A stretch of 64,000 nucleotides of DNA from Cognaticolwellia aestuarii (GCF_002000025.1 NZ_MUZV01000003.1:62001-126000), one strand, 5' to 3'; counted from the first letter of the stretch, positions 19,115-29,859 are shown. Notes: generated from the sequence alone by a model not told the origin. A program made the numbers and translations.

Positions 19115-21589
19115 TTAGAAAGTTTGACCAATGTTAAAGCTGAAGAACTCAGTGTCATCACCTTCTTCTTCTTTCAGTGTTTTCGCAAAACTAAAGACCA
19201 TAGGTCCCATGGGCGATAACCACTGTAGAGATAATCCGGCAGACGCTCTAAAGCGTCCAACATCAGAATAGTCAGCCAGTTTTGCTAACTCGATATCGGC
19301 TAACGTATCATAATCATCTAGGCTGAACTCTGTATCCCAAACATTACCAGCATCAATGAAGAAGCTCGTGCGAACACTATTGCTATAGCCTTCATCTAAA
19401 AATGGCGTTGGAACAATCAGTTCAAGTCCAGCTAAGGCGATGGCATTGCCCCCTACTGAACGCTTAGAAGTCTGAATAAAGTCATGGTCTGTGCCTAAAC
19501 AACAGCCAGAATCTGAATCTACTGAATCAGGCGTACCTGAAATAGTTGTAGGTCTGCGATATATTGCTCTCGGTCCAACAGTATTAGATTCGAAACCACG
19601 TAAGGTGCCTGAACCACCTGCTCTAAAGTTTTCCCAAAACGGTAAAATTTGATCATTGCCTTCTATAGAGCCATAACCATTACCATAACCTAATTGGAAT
19701 TTCGCTAAAACAGTCCAACTTTGATCACGTGTTATCGGAAAATACCATTTCGTATCTAAATTAATTTTAAAATAATTTACATCTGAATTTGGTGTAGTCA
19801 TTTTATATGACAAAGATTGCTGTGAACCATCACTAGGGAATGTTCCGCGATTCAGTGTTGAGCGTGATAATGAAATATTCATATCAAAGTTTTCAAAATT
19901 CAAACCACCATCTGGATCATCCGGGTCTGAATATAATTCATAAAACTTCTGAATTTGTTCATAGGTTTCTAAGCGTGTAATGCCGTTATTTTTATAACCT
20001 AAGCCAAAGGTCAAGCGCACGTACTCATTAATAGGAAAACCAAGTGTCATACCTACGCCATAGGTTTTATTGTTGTATTCAACTAAGTTAGCGTTACCTG
20101 CGTCAAACTCTTGATAGAAAATATTACCACCAAGTGAGACACCATCAACAGTAAAATAAGGATCGGTATAAGAAACATTTGCACTTTTTGAGTAGCTAGA
20201 AGTATTGATACTAAAACCTAAACGGTTACCTGTACCCAAAAAGTTATTTTGTTGAATACCTGCGTTTAAGCTTAACTGTGTTGTAGAGCCATAACCAATA
20301 CCAGCTGTAAATGAGCCTGACGGCTGCTCTTTCACTTCAAAGTCAATGTTTACTAGGTCATCTTCACCAGGCAACTGATTGGTTTCAAACTCAACCGTTT
20401 CCATATAAGGTAAACGTTGTAGCCAAGCCTTAGAGCCTTCAACTAAATCATTTGATAACCAGGCACCTTCCATTTGTCGCATTTCTCGGCGCAACACGTG
20501 TTCAGCAGTAACGTGGTTACCCTTGAAGTTGATACGATTAACATAAACCCGTTTACCAGGGTCGACTGAGAGTACAAGTTTAACGGTTTTGTTGTCTTCG
20601 TCAATTTCAGGAATAGTCACTACTTTAGGGTAAGCATAACCATAACGACCTAAAAATTTACTGATCAGTTCTTCTGAATAAGTAACAAGCGCACCATTGT
20701 AAAGCTCTTCAGCTCTAATGGGGGTAATCGCACGAATAGTATCTTCAAAACCGGCCATATCACCAATAAAGTCAACACCACTTACGGTATAAATATCGCC
20801 TTCAGTAACATTTAGTGAAATATAAACGGCTTTTTTATCTGGTGTCATCGACACTTGAGTCGAGTCAACTTTATATTGTAAGTAACCTCGATCAAGGTAG
20901 TAACTTTTGATGGTTTCCATATCACCTTGCAAGGTTTGCTTTTGATAGCGATCTTGCGCCATAAAATCCCACCAAGGCGAGTCGTAAGTAAGCTCTATAC
21001 GTTCTAATAGCTCAGCATCTGAAAACTTTTCGTTACCGACAATGTTGATTTGCTCAATGGCTGCAGCATCGCCTTCTTCAAAAGCAAAGTCAATATTAAC
21101 GCGGTTACGCGGTAAATGCGTAACTTTGGCTTTAACATCTGCATTATACTTACCAACACTGTGATAGAAGTTTTCCAAGCCAACTTCTATGCCTGAGATA
21201 ACGGTCATATCAAGTGTTTCACCAACACGAATATCGCTACCGTCAAGGCTTTCAGTTAATTGTTCGTCTTTTAAGTCTTTATTCCCATCAAAGGTTATTG
21301 CGCTAATTGTCGATCTTTCTTGAACGCGGTAAATAATGGTGTTGCCATCTCTTGACACCACAACATCACTAAAGTGACCTGACTTATAAAGCGCTTTGAT
21401 TGATTGTGAAACACGAAAGTCGTTTAAGTTATCACCAACATTAAATGGAATATGCGTTAATGCAGCTCCTAGAGCTACACGCTGTAAACCTTTAACTTGA
21501 ATATTGTCTACTTGAAAATCGTCAGCTGCTTGCACTGATGTTCCCAAACTACCTAATAATACCGCCAGGGCAAGTTTTTTAATAATCAT
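19115..21589 (-). CDS. bamA: Outer membrane protein assembly factor BamA
   Basis: An 824-aa outer-membrane insertase. A signal peptide (residues 1-21, ending VQAA) precedes five POTRA domains (residues about 25-420, beginning FQVDNIQVKGLQRV) and a 16-strand barrel. The barrel carries the conserved loop motif GSGTLRGFESNTVGPR, the L6 VRGF-type segment. The last strand ends SFNIGQTF, with the terminal aromatic residue. Residues about 690-705 include a short Cys pair (GCCLG) in an extracellular loop, which is uncommon. It sits between rseP and ompH as in E. coli. Confidence 0.96.
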   Translation of the reverse strand: MIIKKLALAVLLGSLGTSVQAADDFQVDNIQVKGLQRVALGAALTHIPFNVGDNLNDFRVSQSIKALYKSGHFSDVVVSRDGNTIIYRVQERSTISAITFDGNKDLKDEQLTESLDGSDIRVGETLDMTVISGIEVGLENFYHSVGKYNADVKAKVTHLPRNRVNIDFAFEEGDAAAIEQINIVGNEKFSDAELLERIELTYDSPWWDFMAQDRYQKQTLQGDMETIKSYYLDRGYLQYKVDSTQVSMTPDKKAVYISLNVTEGDIYTVSGVDFIGDMAGFEDTIRAITPIRAEELYNGALVTYSEELISKFLGRYGYAYPKVVTIPEIDEDNKTVKLVLSVDPGKRVYVNRINFKGNHVTAEHVLRREMRQMEGAWLSNDLVEGSKAWLQRLPYMETVEFETNQLPGEDDLVNIDFEVKEQPSGSFTAGIGYGSTTQLSLNAGIQQNNFLGTGNRLGFSINTSSYSKSANVSYTDPYFTVDGVSLGGNIFYQEFDAGNANLVEYNNKTYGVGMTLGFPINEYVRLTFGLGYKNNGITRLETYEQIQKFYELYSDPDDPDGGLNFENFDMNISLSRSTLNRGTFPSDGSQQSLSYKMTTPNSDVNYFKINLDTKWYFPITRDQSWTVLAKFQLGYGNGYGSIEGNDQILPFWENFRAGGSGTLRGFESNTVGPRAIYRRPTTISGTPDSVDSDSGCCLGTDHDFIQTSKRSVGGNAIALAGLELIVPTPFLDEGYSNSVRTSFFIDAGNVWDTEFSLDDYDTLADIELAKLADYSDVGRFRASAGLSLQWLSPMGPMVFSFAKTLKEEEGDDTEFFSFNIGQTF

Positions 21590-21616
21590 AAAATATTAAC
21601 TTTATACTTCTTTTAG

Positions 21617-22972
21617 TTATAATCGCGATAAATCGTTAAATATGGCGATACTCATTAAGCTTAGTAGCGCTATAGTACCAAATTTAAAACCTATTTCTTG
21701 TATTTTTTCCGGTACAGGTTTCCCTGTTAAAAGCTCTACAAAATAATAAAATAAGTGCCCTCCATCTAAAACCGGCAATGGTAAAAGGTTTATTATGCCA
21801 AGATTAATACTAATTAGCGCCAAGAAGCCTAAAAAGTAAACAAAACCATAATCTGCACTGTTACCCGCGCCTTGCGCAATTGATATAGGACCACTCAAGT
21901 TTTTTACTGATACATCACCGGTAATTAACTTACCTATCATATCGAAACTCAATACCACTAGGTTCCAAGTTTTACTAGCACTTTCTTCAAGCGCTGCAAT
22001 AGGACCATAAACATGTTCAAATAAATATGCTTCTGGATAAGGGTCTGAGATTGGTCTTACACCTAAATAACCAATAACTTTACCTTGAAATTCTTTTGCT
22101 TCAGGCTTAACGCTGAGCTCGATACTCTTACCTTCTCGCAATACCGTTACAACGACAGTTTCTGCTGGATATTGTTTAATCAGATCTGAAAAAACTTGCC
22201 ATTGACCGTCAATATTCTTATCTGCAATAGAAAGTAATTCATCATTAACTTTTAAACCAGCTTTCTCTGCAGGGCTACCTTCGGCTACCACGGCCAGTTT
22301 TGCGTAAACATTAGCACGGTATGGCACTAAACCTAAACTGGTAATCGCTGATTCCTTCTCAGGAGAGAAGTCCCAGCTTGCGGTGTCTAAGCGAATATCT
22401 TGCGGCACCGTTCGGCTTTTTGCCTTTATAGTTAAAACAATATCACTATCACCTATTGCACTAACCAATGCTAAGTTAACATCTTGCCAATCCGCTGTTT
22501 TTTCTCCAGAAATAGCAATAATTTCACTACTTTTGGGTAATTGGGCTTTGGCGGCAATAGAGTCAACAACAACATCACCAATAATAGGTTTTACACTAGG
22601 AACACCGATTAAGAACATCAGATAAAATGCCACAATTGCAAAAGCAAAATTAGCAAAAGGTCCTGCAGCAATAATAGCAATACGTTGATAAACCGACTTA
22701 TTGTCAAATGTTAGAGGTATTTGTGCCGCTGTGACATCGTCAACACGGCTGTCCAGCATTTTTACATAACCACCAAGTGGTATCAGTGCGATAACAAACT
22801 CAGTGCCATGACGATCAATCTTGCGCCAGATAGCCTTACCAAAGCCGATAGAGAACCGCTGCACTTGCACACCATTTTTACGTGCAACCCAAAAGTGACC
22901 GTACTCATGAACAGTGATCAAAATACCCAATGCAACAACAAAAGATACTAGGTTCCATAAAAAATCTATCAT
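21617..22972 (-). CDS. rseP: Site-2 zinc metalloprotease RseP
   Basis: A 451-aa inner-membrane protease that makes the second cut in anti-sigma factor RseA and so activates the sigma-E envelope stress response; it also clears signal peptides. The zinc motif HEYGH is in VHEYGHFWVARKNG near residue 23. Two PDZ domains occupy the periplasmic middle (residues about 115-310). The third ligand region is LPVLDGGHLFYY near residue 395. Four membrane helices are visible. It lies between dxr and bamA with gaps of about 20-30 bp. Confidence 0.96.
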   Translation of the reverse strand: MIDFLWNLVSFVVALGILITVHEYGHFWVARKNGVQVQRFSIGFGKAIWRKIDRHGTEFVIALIPLGGYVKMLDSRVDDVTAAQIPLTFDNKSVYQRIAIIAAGPFANFAFAIVAFYLMFLIGVPSVKPIIGDVVVDSIAAKAQLPKSSEIIAISGEKTADWQDVNLALVSAIGDSDIVLTIKAKSRTVPQDIRLDTASWDFSPEKESAITSLGLVPYRANVYAKLAVVAEGSPAEKAGLKVNDELLSIADKNIDGQWQVFSDLIKQYPAETVVVTVLREGKSIELSVKPEAKEFQGKVIGYLGVRPISDPYPEAYLFEHVYGPIAALEESASKTWNLVVLSFDMIGKLITGDVSVKNLSGPISIAQGAGNSADYGFVYFLGFLALISINLGIINLLPLPVLDGGHLFYYFVELLTGKPVPEKIQEIGFKFGTIALLSLMSIAIFNDLSRL

Positions 22973-22992
22973 TCTACTACTCTATAATGGCT

Positions 22993-24192
22993 TTAATGTT
23001 CTGATTCAGCGACTAAAGATCGCGCAAACACTCGAACACTTTTGTCTAGTGCAATAACATCTTCTATTGAAGTTACCTTTTCTGAGACAAATTTATTCAC
23101 GGAAGTTTCATTTATTTTCACGATATCGGTGAATTTAATTTTTTCGCTCAAAAAAGCATCAACCGCAATTTCATTGGCAGCGTTTAAAGCTGTACATGCG
23201 CCTTGGCCATTTTTGCAGGCATCAATAGCGAGTTTCAAATTCGGATATTTAGCAAAGTCGACATCTTCAAATTCAAAAGATTTTGCGGTAAAGAAATCAA
23301 ATGCAGCAACACCAGAATCAATCCGCTCAGGAAAGCTCAATGCATGTGCTATAGGTGTTCGCATATCCGGATTCCCCATTTGGGCAATAACAGAGCCATC
23401 TTTATACTGCACCATAGAGTGAATGGTGCTTTGTGGATGCAGAACAACTTGAATATCATCAGGTTCAAGGTTAAATAACCACTTAGCTTCGATGAATTCT
23501 AAACCTTTATTCATCATAGTGGCTGAATCAACAGATATCTTTCGCCCCATATCCCAATTGGGATGAGCACAAGCTTGATCTGGAGTAACGCTATCAAGGT
23601 CAGTTTGCTGCCAAGTTCTAAAAGGACCGCCTGAGCCAGTAAGCAGCACTTTACTCACACCTTCATTAGGTAAGTCACAGTAACCTGGCTGCTGCTGTGC
23701 GTTTAACGGTAAGCACTGAAATATTGCGTTATGCTCACTATCAATAGGTAATAATTGCGCACCTGAGCGTTTCACAGCTTCAATAAAAATTGCACCTGAG
23801 GTAACAAGCGCTTCTTTATTCGCAAGTAATACTTTTTTACCGGCTTCAACCGCAGCTAATGTCGGCAGTAATCCTGATGCCCCAACGATAGCGGCCATAA
23901 CCGTATCAGTTGTTGGCTCTTGTGCAATAGTTGCTAGCGCACAGGCGCCAGATAGCACTTCAATATGAGCTAAGTCGACCTCGTTAAGCTTACTTTTTAA
24001 TAATTCGGCATGCTCTTCTGAAACCATCACTACTTTGTTGGGCTGAAACTCAAGACATTGCGCTACCATAATATCAACGCTCGCATGTGCCGACAGGCTA
24101 ACAACATTAAACTTTGTCGGATGTAAGCGAACAACATCTAAGGTACTTTTACCAATCGAGCCTGTAGAACCTAAAATACACAATTTTTGCAT
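22993..24192 (-). CDS. dxr: 1-deoxy-D-xylulose 5-phosphate reductoisomerase
   Basis: A 399-aa NADPH-dependent enzyme of the MEP isoprenoid pathway, converting DXP to methylerythritol phosphate. The NADPH-binding motif [15 protein letters not shown] opens the chain. [11 protein letters not shown] near residue 125, [13 protein letters not shown] near residue 150 and the metal/substrate loop [17 protein letters not shown] near residue 225 are diagnostic. It sits between cdsA and rseP, five bases after cdsA. Its product feeds UppS, encoded two genes upstream. Confidence 0.96.
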   Translation of the reverse strand: MQKLCILGSTGSIGKSTLDVVRLHPTKFNVVSLSAHASVDIMVAQCLEFQPNKVVMVSEEHAELLKSKLNEVDLAHIEVLSGACALATIAQEPTTDTVMAAIVGASGLLPTLAAVEAGKKVLLANKEALVTSGAIFIEAVKRSGAQLLPIDSEHNAIFQCLPLNAQQQPGYCDLPNEGVSKVLLTGSGGPFRTWQQTDLDSVTPDQACAHPNWDMGRKISVDSATMMNKGLEFIEAKWLFNLEPDDIQVVLHPQSTIHSMVQYKDGSVIAQMGNPDMRTPIAHALSFPERIDSGVAAFDFFTAKSFEFEDVDFAKYPNLKLAIDACKNGQGACTALNAANEIAVDAFLSEKIKFTDIVKINETSVNKFVSEKVTSIEDVIALDKSVRVFARSLVAESEH

Positions 24193-24197
24193 TTATT

Positions 24198-25064
24198 TTA
24201 CCAACCCAAATATGCGTAACATAGTGCATATATCGGCGCAGTTGCAGTTAAACTGTCAATACGGTCAAGTACACCGCCGTGACCCGGTAAAATAGAGCCA
24301 CTGTCTTTGACACCCGCTTGACGCTTAAACATGCTTTCATTTAAATCGCCAAGTACTGAAATAGTCGTAATAAGAACCGTCACAGGTATAACAATAAAAT
24401 ACTGCGCACTAGACCAATCAATAAAATAGCCGGCAATTGCTACGGTGATACAGGCAAACACAACGCCACCCAAAAAGCCTTCCAAGGTTTTTCCAGGGCT
24501 TACATTAGGCAGTAGCTTGCGCTTACCAATAGACTTACCAACAAAGTATGCGCCAACATCCGCGCTCCAAACCATCAAGAATAGAAACATTAATAATTGT
24601 GCACCATGGTAAGCATCTACTTGGTAATCACTGCTTCTAAGCACCATAAAGGCAAGCCAGGTAGGGATCAGAGTTAACCAACCAAAGAGTCCACGCACCG
24701 AACGATGGCTTGACCAAAAGGTACTACAACGCGGATATAAAAAGGTTAAACCGGCAGATAATAACCACCAGGCAACGGCTAACCATAAGATAATATTGAC
24801 TTGCTCTAACAAAACTTTAGGTGCATGCCATAACTGCTCAATAGGTATTAAAAACCAGATAGTTGCAATTAATATACTGGTTATGCCAACAAAAACTAAA
24901 CGACGAGCTTTGCTAGCAAAGCCCATGAGCGGCCCCCACTCCCAAGCACCGATAGCCATAACGACCAGCATAACTGCTGCAAAGTTAATGAGAGATAGAT
25001 AAAAGATCGCTAAAATCGCAGCGGGTGCGAGGATTAATGCCGTAATGATACGTTGTTTTAACAA
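24198..25064 (-). CDS. cdsA: Phosphatidate cytidylyltransferase
   Basis: A 288-aa integral membrane enzyme making CDP-diacylglycerol from phosphatidate and CTP, the branch point of phospholipid synthesis. About eight hydrophobic helices are seen. The C-terminal CDS signature runs from SVLGDLNESMFKRQAG through KDSGSILPGHGGVLDRIDS (residues about 222-262), preceded by SPGKTLEGFLGG. The start is a TTG at 25064 with an AAGGA box about seven bases upstream; no ATG fits the usual N-terminus. Confidence 0.95.
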   Translation of the reverse strand: MLKQRIITALILAPAAILAIFYLSLINFAAVMLVVMAIGAWEWGPLMGFASKARRLVFVGITSILIATIWFLIPIEQLWHAPKVLLEQVNIILWLAVAWWLLSAGLTFLYPRCSTFWSSHRSVRGLFGWLTLIPTWLAFMVLRSSDYQVDAYHGAQLLMFLFLMVWSADVGAYFVGKSIGKRKLLPNVSPGKTLEGFLGGVVFACITVAIAGYFIDWSSAQYFIVIPVTVLITTISVLGDLNESMFKRQAGVKDSGSILPGHGGVLDRIDSLTATAPIYALCYAYLGW

Positions 25065-25151
25065 ACGATATTCCTTAATTTATGCACGGGCTTTAAGCTT
25101 TCATTTGAGTTTTTACCACACTCTGAAAGTTAAAAAGTCCCTAAGTAATTT

Positions 25152-25919
25152 TTAGTTTTTATTAGTTACTTGTTCACTGGTTTGACCAAAACGTCGTTCA
25201 CGTTGATCAAACAATGTCATTGCTTTAGTAAACTCTGCTTCGTTGAAATCTGGCCAAAGTACTTCAGTAAAGTACAATTCAGCGTAAGCTGCTTGCCAGA
25301 GCAAAAAGTTACTAATACGATAATCACCACCGGTTCTAATTAATAAATCTAACTCTGGAAGTTCAGCTAAACTGGTCTGTTCATGCAATGATGCCTCGGT
25401 GATATCATCAGCGTTTATTTCTTGGCGCTCGACTTGTTTCGCTAACGCTTTTGCTGCATGTGTAATGTCCCAACGACCACCATAGTTAGCCGCTATAGAT
25501 AGCACCATACCCGTATTTTCAGCGGTTAGTGCTTCAGACTCTTTAATCATTTTCTGTAATTTACTGGAGAACTTAGATAAATCACCGATCACTTGAAATT
25601 TAATGCTGTTTTTATGTAAGCGTTTAACCTCTCGGGTTAACACAAACATAAATAAATCCATTAGCACACTAACTTCGGTTTCTGGACGTTGCCAATTCTC
25701 ACTGCTAAAGGCAAATAAAGTCAAGGCTTTAACACCATGCTTTGCCGCTGTAGCTACAGTAGATCTTACTGACTCAACGCCAGATTTATGCCCTGCTACC
25801 CGCTTCTTTCCCCGAAGCTGTGCCCAACGACCATTACCGTCCATAATAATGGCAACATGTTGAGGTGTTTTTACCTCAACCGTTAGCGTTTGCTTAAATT
25901 GATTTTCTGTATTACTCAC
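25152..25919 (-). CDS. uppS: Undecaprenyl diphosphate synthase
   Basis: A 255-aa cis-prenyltransferase that elongates farnesyl diphosphate to the C55 carrier used for peptidoglycan and O-antigen. The diphosphate-binding motif [14 protein letters not shown] is near residues 22-35, with FSSENWQRP near residue 92 and the C-terminal [17 protein letters not shown] near residue 205. The start is GTG with GGAGAA close upstream. It follows frr but is separated by an intrinsic terminator, so uppS-cdsA-dxr may have its own start or depend on read-through. Confidence 0.95.
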   Translation of the reverse strand: MSNTENQFKQTLTVEVKTPQHVAIIMDGNGRWAQLRGKKRVAGHKSGVESVRSTVATAAKHGVKALTLFAFSSENWQRPETEVSVLMDLFMFVLTREVKRLHKNSIKFQVIGDLSKFSSKLQKMIKESEALTAENTGMVLSIAANYGGRWDITHAAKALAKQVERQEINADDITEASLHEQTSLAELPELDLLIRTGGDYRISNFLLWQAAYAELYFTEVLWPDFNEAEFTKAMTLFDQRERRFGQTSEQVTNKN

Positions 25920-25973
25920 ATGTTCTCCATCGTAAGCTTAATCCTACATGTTAAATATTTTACTGGCATATGC

Positions 25974-26002
25974 AAAAACGCCGTAGTCATTATCTACGGC
26001 GT
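25974..26002 (-). terminator. Intrinsic terminator after frr
   Basis: On the minus strand, CGCCGTAG pairs with CTACGGCG (26001-25994 with 25986-25979) around a 7-nt loop, followed by TTTTT. It lies between frr and uppS and would split the translation genes from the envelope genes. Confidence 0.75.
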
Positions 26003-26024
26003 CATGGATTAAGCAATGAAAATT

Positions 26025-26582
26025 TTAAATTTCCATTAATTCCTTTTCTTTAACGGATAAAACATCATCAACTTGTTTAATAAATGTGTCCGTAATTTTT
26101 TGTACTTCATCTTCAGCTTGATGCATTTCATCATCGCTGATATCTTTTTCTTTATTCAACGATTTGATATCTGAGTTGGCATCGCGACGAATATTGCGAA
26201 TAGCGACTTTACCACCTTCAGCTTCACCACGAACAACTTTGACTAAATCTTTACGACGTTCTTCTGTTAACGCAGGTAAAGGAATGCGAATTAACGTACC
26301 TTGAGATGAAGGGTTAAGTCCAAGATCAGATTTTAAAATAGCTTTTTCAACCGCACCAATCATGCCTTTATCAAATACTGTAATTGCTAAAGTACGAGCG
26401 TCGGGTACAGAAATGTTACCTACTTGACTTAATGGAGTATCCATACCGTAATATTCAACGACAATATTATCAAGTAACGAGCGATGCGCTCGGCCAGTAC
26501 GTATTTTGTTCAAACTAATTTTTAATGACTCGATACTTTTCGCCATTCTTTCTTGAGCGTCTTGTTTTATTTCGTTTATCAC
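26025..26582 (-). CDS. frr: Ribosome recycling factor
   Basis: A 185-aa protein that splits post-termination ribosomes together with EF-G. The chain has the two-domain RRF pattern: a helical bundle with [14 protein letters not shown] near residue 28 and [21 protein letters not shown] cut across residues about 110-130, plus the small domain [20 protein letters not shown]. The start is a GTG preceded by AGGAATAACATA. It lies 20 bp after pyrH, the universal pyrH-frr pair. Confidence 0.96.
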   Translation of the reverse strand: MINEIKQDAQERMAKSIESLKISLNKIRTGRAHRSLLDNIVVEYYGMDTPLSQVGNISVPDARTLAITVFDKGMIGAVEKAILKSDLGLNPSSQGTLIRIPLPALTEERRKDLVKVVRGEAEGGKVAIRNIRRDANSDIKSLNKEKDISDDEMHQAEDEVQKITDTFIKQVDDVLSVKEKELMEI

Positions 26583-26601
26583 TATGTTATTCCTGCACTA
26601 A

Positions 26602-27342
26602 TTAATTTAAATTTTCAGCGTGATCGATTGTTGTACCTTCTTCACCGCCCATAATGACAGACTTTAACGCGCCAGGTTTATTCATATTAAACACACGTAA
26701 GGTCATACTATGATCGCGGGCTAAGGTAAAAGCGGCTAAATCCATCACTTGTAATTCTTTCTCTAGCACTTCTTGATAGCTCAAGTGGCTATATAAAGTA
26801 GCGTCTGGGTTTGCTACCGGGTCTTCTGAGTAAATACCATCAACTTTAGTTGCTTTTAACACAACATCAGCTTCTATTTCAATGCCACGTAAACAAGCAG
26901 CAGAGTCTGTGGTAAAAAACGGGTTGCCTGTGCCGGCACTGAAAATAACCACACGGCCAGATTTTAGTAAGCTGATCGCTTCAGCCCAATTATAACGATC
27001 ACAAACACCAGCAAGATCAATAGCCGACATTAAGCGAGTATTAACAAAAGCACGATGTAAAGCGTCACGCATAGCCAAACCATTCATCACAGTTGCTAAC
27101 ATGCCCATTTGATCACCGACAACACGATTCATGCCAGCTTCAGCAAGACCTTTACCACGAAAAAGGTTACCACCGCCAATAACTAAGCCGACCTGAATGC
27201 CCATTTCGATTAATTCTTTAATTTCTTGTGCCATACGATCCAATACTTTTGGATCTATGCCAAAACCTTCTTCACCCATCAGGGCTTCACCACTAAGTTT
27301 TAAAAGGATTCGACGATACATTGGTTTGGGATTGACGCTCAT
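26602..27342 (-). CDS. pyrH: UMP kinase
   Basis: A 246-aa amino-acid-kinase-fold enzyme phosphorylating UMP to UDP, hexameric and GTP-activated in relatives. The P-site [16 protein letters not shown] opens the chain. [11 protein letters not shown] near residue 57 and [17 protein letters not shown] near residue 140 complete the nucleotide sites. The ATG has AAGGAA about 11 bases upstream. A 485-bp gap and a terminator separate it from tsf, so it must have its own promoter. Confidence 0.96.
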   Translation of the reverse strand: MSVNPKPMYRRILLKLSGEALMGEEGFGIDPKVLDRMAQEIKELIEMGIQVGLVIGGGNLFRGKGLAEAGMNRVVGDQMGMLATVMNGLAMRDALHRAFVNTRLMSAIDLAGVCDRYNWAEAISLLKSGRVVIFSAGTGNPFFTTDSAACLRGIEIEADVVLKATKVDGIYSEDPVANPDATLYSHLSYQEVLEKELQVMDLAAFTLARDHSMTLRVFNMNKPGALKSVIMGGEEGTTIDHAENLN

Positions 27343-27827
27343 GTAATAAACATTCCTTAAGAATTATTAAATTAAAATAGTCTAGGCCTGATCGACCTCA
27401 GCTATTTTAATACGTTTAGCCACGGTTCGAAAGTCTAATATGAAAAAAGTCTAGTGTAGAAGCTATTTATCACTTTTACCGAAATAAATAGTACAATATT
27501 TGCACGGAGTTTGTTGTTGTCGCCCGTCACAAGTAAGAAAGGAACATAAGGCTAGCTTTTAAGATAAGGGAAGTTAGCATATGGATAGGAGTACTTAGCT
27601 TTTATTTTCAAGCAACATTACTGTACTTCCTATTAAGTAATAAGCAAAATAACGACTCTGTGACTAATAACAGCAACCATAATTAAGTTATATAGAGGCG
27701 CTAATATTCAGCTTATTAATCGATAGTTAAATTCAATATCTGATTGACAAATCTCGATAAAAAAAGCGCCGATTGGCGCTTTTTACGAAAGTACTGTCAT
27801 AGACTAAGACTAATTTACTAAAGTAAA
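27343..27827. other. Intergenic region between tsf and pyrH
   Basis: 485 bp without a supported gene. It holds the tsf terminator at 27755-27784 and must contain the pyrH promoter on the minus strand. Weak hexamers such as TTGTAC near 27500 with a GATAAA-like box about 18 bp on were seen, but none is convincing. A small cluster of GGA motifs on the plus strand (27535-27595) has no good terminator or upstream box, so I do not call it an RNA gene. Confidence 0.5.
27755..27784 (-). terminator. Intrinsic terminator after tsf
   Basis: A 10-bp perfect stem (27761-27770 with 27775-27784) with a GATT loop, followed on the minus strand by a run of seven or more T. It ends the rpsB-tsf transcript. Confidence 0.85.
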
Positions 27828-28688
27828 TTAAGCCTTAGCTGCAGCGATTTGTGCTTCTACTTCAGCAGCAAAATCTTCTTCTTTCTTCTCAATACCTTCA
27901 CCAACTTCTAAGCGAACGAATGAAGAAATAGTTAAACCTTTCTCTTTTAACACAGCACCAACAGTTTTCTTAGGTTCCATGATAAAAGCTTGGCCTGTTA
28001 AAGAAATTTCACCGGTAAATTTCTTCATACGGCCGATGATGATTTTTTCTAGCAAATCAACTGGCTTTTTCTTGTTTTCTTCAAGCGCATCGTTTTCAGC
28101 TTTTAAGATATCCAACTGAATACGTTGTTCGTTTTCAACAACACTAGCAGGAACATCTTCAGGGTTGATAAATTCTGGCTTACTTGCAGCAACGTGCATA
28201 GCAATGTGCTTAAGTGCTTCTGCATCACCTTCACCAGCAACAACAACACCGATAGTTGCACCGTGTTTGTATGAAGCTAACGTAGTACCTTCAACATAAG
28301 CTACACGACGTACATTGATGTTTTCACCAATTTTAGTCACTAAAGCAACACGCTCTTCTTCAAATTTTGCTTGTAACTCTTCAATAGAAAGTTTTTCAGC
28401 GGCAGCAACATCAACAACTTTGTTAGCAAATGCTAAGAAGTTGTCATCTTTTGCTACGAAATCAGTTTGACAGTTAACTTCAACTAATGTGCCGTCTTTA
28501 ATGATGATTTGGCCTTCAGCAGCAATGTTGCCTGCTTTTTTAGCCGCTTTTGCTTGGCCAGACTTACGCATGTTTTCAATCGCAAGTTCCATATCGCCAT
28601 CAGCTTCTTGTAAAGCTTTTTTACAATCCATCATGCCCGCAGCTGTGCGTTCACGTAATTCTTTTACTTGTGCAGCAGTAATTGCCAT
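27828..28688 (-). CDS. tsf: Translation elongation factor Ts
   Basis: A 286-aa nucleotide exchange factor for EF-Tu. The N-terminal UBA-like domain has [18 protein letters not shown] (residues about 8-25), and [13 protein letters not shown] near residue 80 is the core EF-Ts motif. I set the start at 28688 ([10 protein letters not shown]), which has TTGAGGAAA seven bases upstream; an in-frame extension of 21 residues would run into the intercistronic hairpin. It follows rpsB after 93 bp that contain a 13-bp hairpin. Confidence 0.97.
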   Translation of the reverse strand: MAITAAQVKELRERTAAGMMDCKKALQEADGDMELAIENMRKSGQAKAAKKAGNIAAEGQIIIKDGTLVEVNCQTDFVAKDDNFLAFANKVVDVAAAEKLSIEELQAKFEEERVALVTKIGENINVRRVAYVEGTTLASYKHGATIGVVVAGEGDAEALKHIAMHVAASKPEFINPEDVPASVVENEQRIQLDILKAENDALEENKKKPVDLLEKIIIGRMKKFTGEISLTGQAFIMEPKKTVGAVLKEKGLTISSFVRLEVGEGIEKKEEDFAAEVEAQIAAAKA

Positions 28689-28721
28689 GAAATTTTCCTC
28701 AATAAAAATTGTGTTCAGTAT

Positions 28722-28751
28722 TTGCCACAACAACCTTTGTTGTTGTGGCAA
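28722..28751 (-). promoter_or_regulatory. Intercistronic hairpin between rpsB and tsf
   Basis: A perfect 13-bp stem (28722-28734 with 28739-28751) around a 4-nt loop, read TTGCCACAACAAC on its 5' arm. It is not followed by a U-run, so full termination is unlikely. It lies about 35 nt before the tsf start and could act as a partial attenuator or RNA-processing site that sets the S2:EF-Ts ratio. Confidence 0.6.
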
Positions 28752-28781
28752 CAGCAGTAAAAACGTTATTTAAAACTGAAA

Positions 28782-29510
28782 TTATTCAGTTTCAACAAAG
28801 CCGTCTTTTTCAGCTTGTACTGCGATGTTTTGCTCACGACCAGAAAGAACAGCGTTTGCAGCTGAGTCTAAGTATAAAGTCACAGCGCGAATCGCATCAT
28901 CATTACCTGGAACGATGTAGTCAACGCCATCTGGGTTTGAGTTAGTATCAACAACAGAAATTACTGGAATGCCTAAGTTGTTAGCTTCTTTGATTGAAAT
29001 ATGTTCGTGATCAGCATCAATGATGAATAAAACATCAGGTAAACCACCCATGTTTTTGATACCACCAAGGCTTTTCTCAAGCTTTTCCATTTCACGAGTA
29101 CGCATTAACGCTTCTTTTTTAGTAAGCGCTTCAAAAGTACCGTCTGAAGTTTGAGCTTCAAGATCTTTTAAACGTTTGATTGATTGACGAACTGTTTTCC
29201 AGTTTGTCAACATACCACCTAACCAACGGTGATTTACGTAGAATTGATCACATTTAATTGCTGCATCTTTAATTGCATCGCTTGCTGCACGTTTAGTACC
29301 AACAAATAAAACTTTACCTTTTTTCGAAGAAACATTGCTTAATACTGCAAGAGCTTCGTTAAACATAGGTACAGTTTGTTCAAGGTTGATAATATGAACT
29401 TTATCACGAGCACCAAAAATGTAAGATTTCATTTTTGGGTTCCAGTAACGAGTTTTGTGACCGAAATGGACACCGGCTTTAAGCATATCGCGCATAGAAA
29501 CGTTTGGCAT
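28782..29510 (-). CDS. rpsB: 30S ribosomal protein S2
   Basis: A 242-aa small-subunit protein. The family start [20 protein letters not shown] and the blocks [34 protein letters not shown] near residue 93 and [19 protein letters not shown] near residue 190 are present. The ribosome site is AAGGAAAAAAA just upstream. It is first gene of the rpsB-tsf transcript. In gammaproteobacteria S2 represses its own operon through the leader, and a long leader is present here. Confidence 0.97.
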   Translation of the reverse strand: MPNVSMRDMLKAGVHFGHKTRYWNPKMKSYIFGARDKVHIINLEQTVPMFNEALAVLSNVSSKKGKVLFVGTKRAASDAIKDAAIKCDQFYVNHRWLGGMLTNWKTVRQSIKRLKDLEAQTSDGTFEALTKKEALMRTREMEKLEKSLGGIKNMGGLPDVLFIIDADHEHISIKEANNLGIPVISVVDTNSNPDGVDYIVPGNDDAIRAVTLYLDSAANAVLSGREQNIAVQAEKDGFVETE

Positions 29511-29859
29511 TTTTTTTCCTTTGTGGGGTTAAGCGTTCATACATCCAATATACACGACCCTTAGTGCGTTTTACGTAAGGTAAATTCGCTGGGCACCCCG
29601 GTATACCTTTGCTAGATGTATGTGAGTTTAGTTTTAATGTATTGAATTTTATCAATACCGTTTAAGGCTAAAAATATTTGCAAAATTAATAACAAATTCA
29701 GGCAAACAATTTAACGGCGCACTTTATACCACAAACGTAAACATCTGGCTAGTTTTTAGCTAGAAATCATGCTTAAAAGGATTTTATTTTACTAAAGGCT
29801 AGGATCTTTAATTACAGCGCGTTAAAATTACGCCAATTTTTCATCAAGCTAATTGAACC
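29511..29859 (-). promoter_or_regulatory. rpsB promoter and long 5' leader
   Basis: 349 bp between rpsB and the divergent DsbA-like gene. On the minus strand an extended -10 (TGATAAAAT, TAAAAT complement at 29646-29651) would start an RNA with a leader of about 130 nt. The leader holds GC-richer segments (ACCGGGGTGCCCAGCG near 29587-29602 and a TTTAC/GTAAA pair near 29570-29585), while most of the region is AT-rich. A structured leader recognised by S2 is known in gammaproteobacteria; that this one works so is inference. Confidence 0.5.

Noticed and set aside
27535-27595. A cluster of four GGA motifs on the plus strand, as a third sponge RNA.
   Set aside because: The GGA motifs stop after 60 nt, no GacA-type box is upstream, and the nearest terminator is already explained by tsf.
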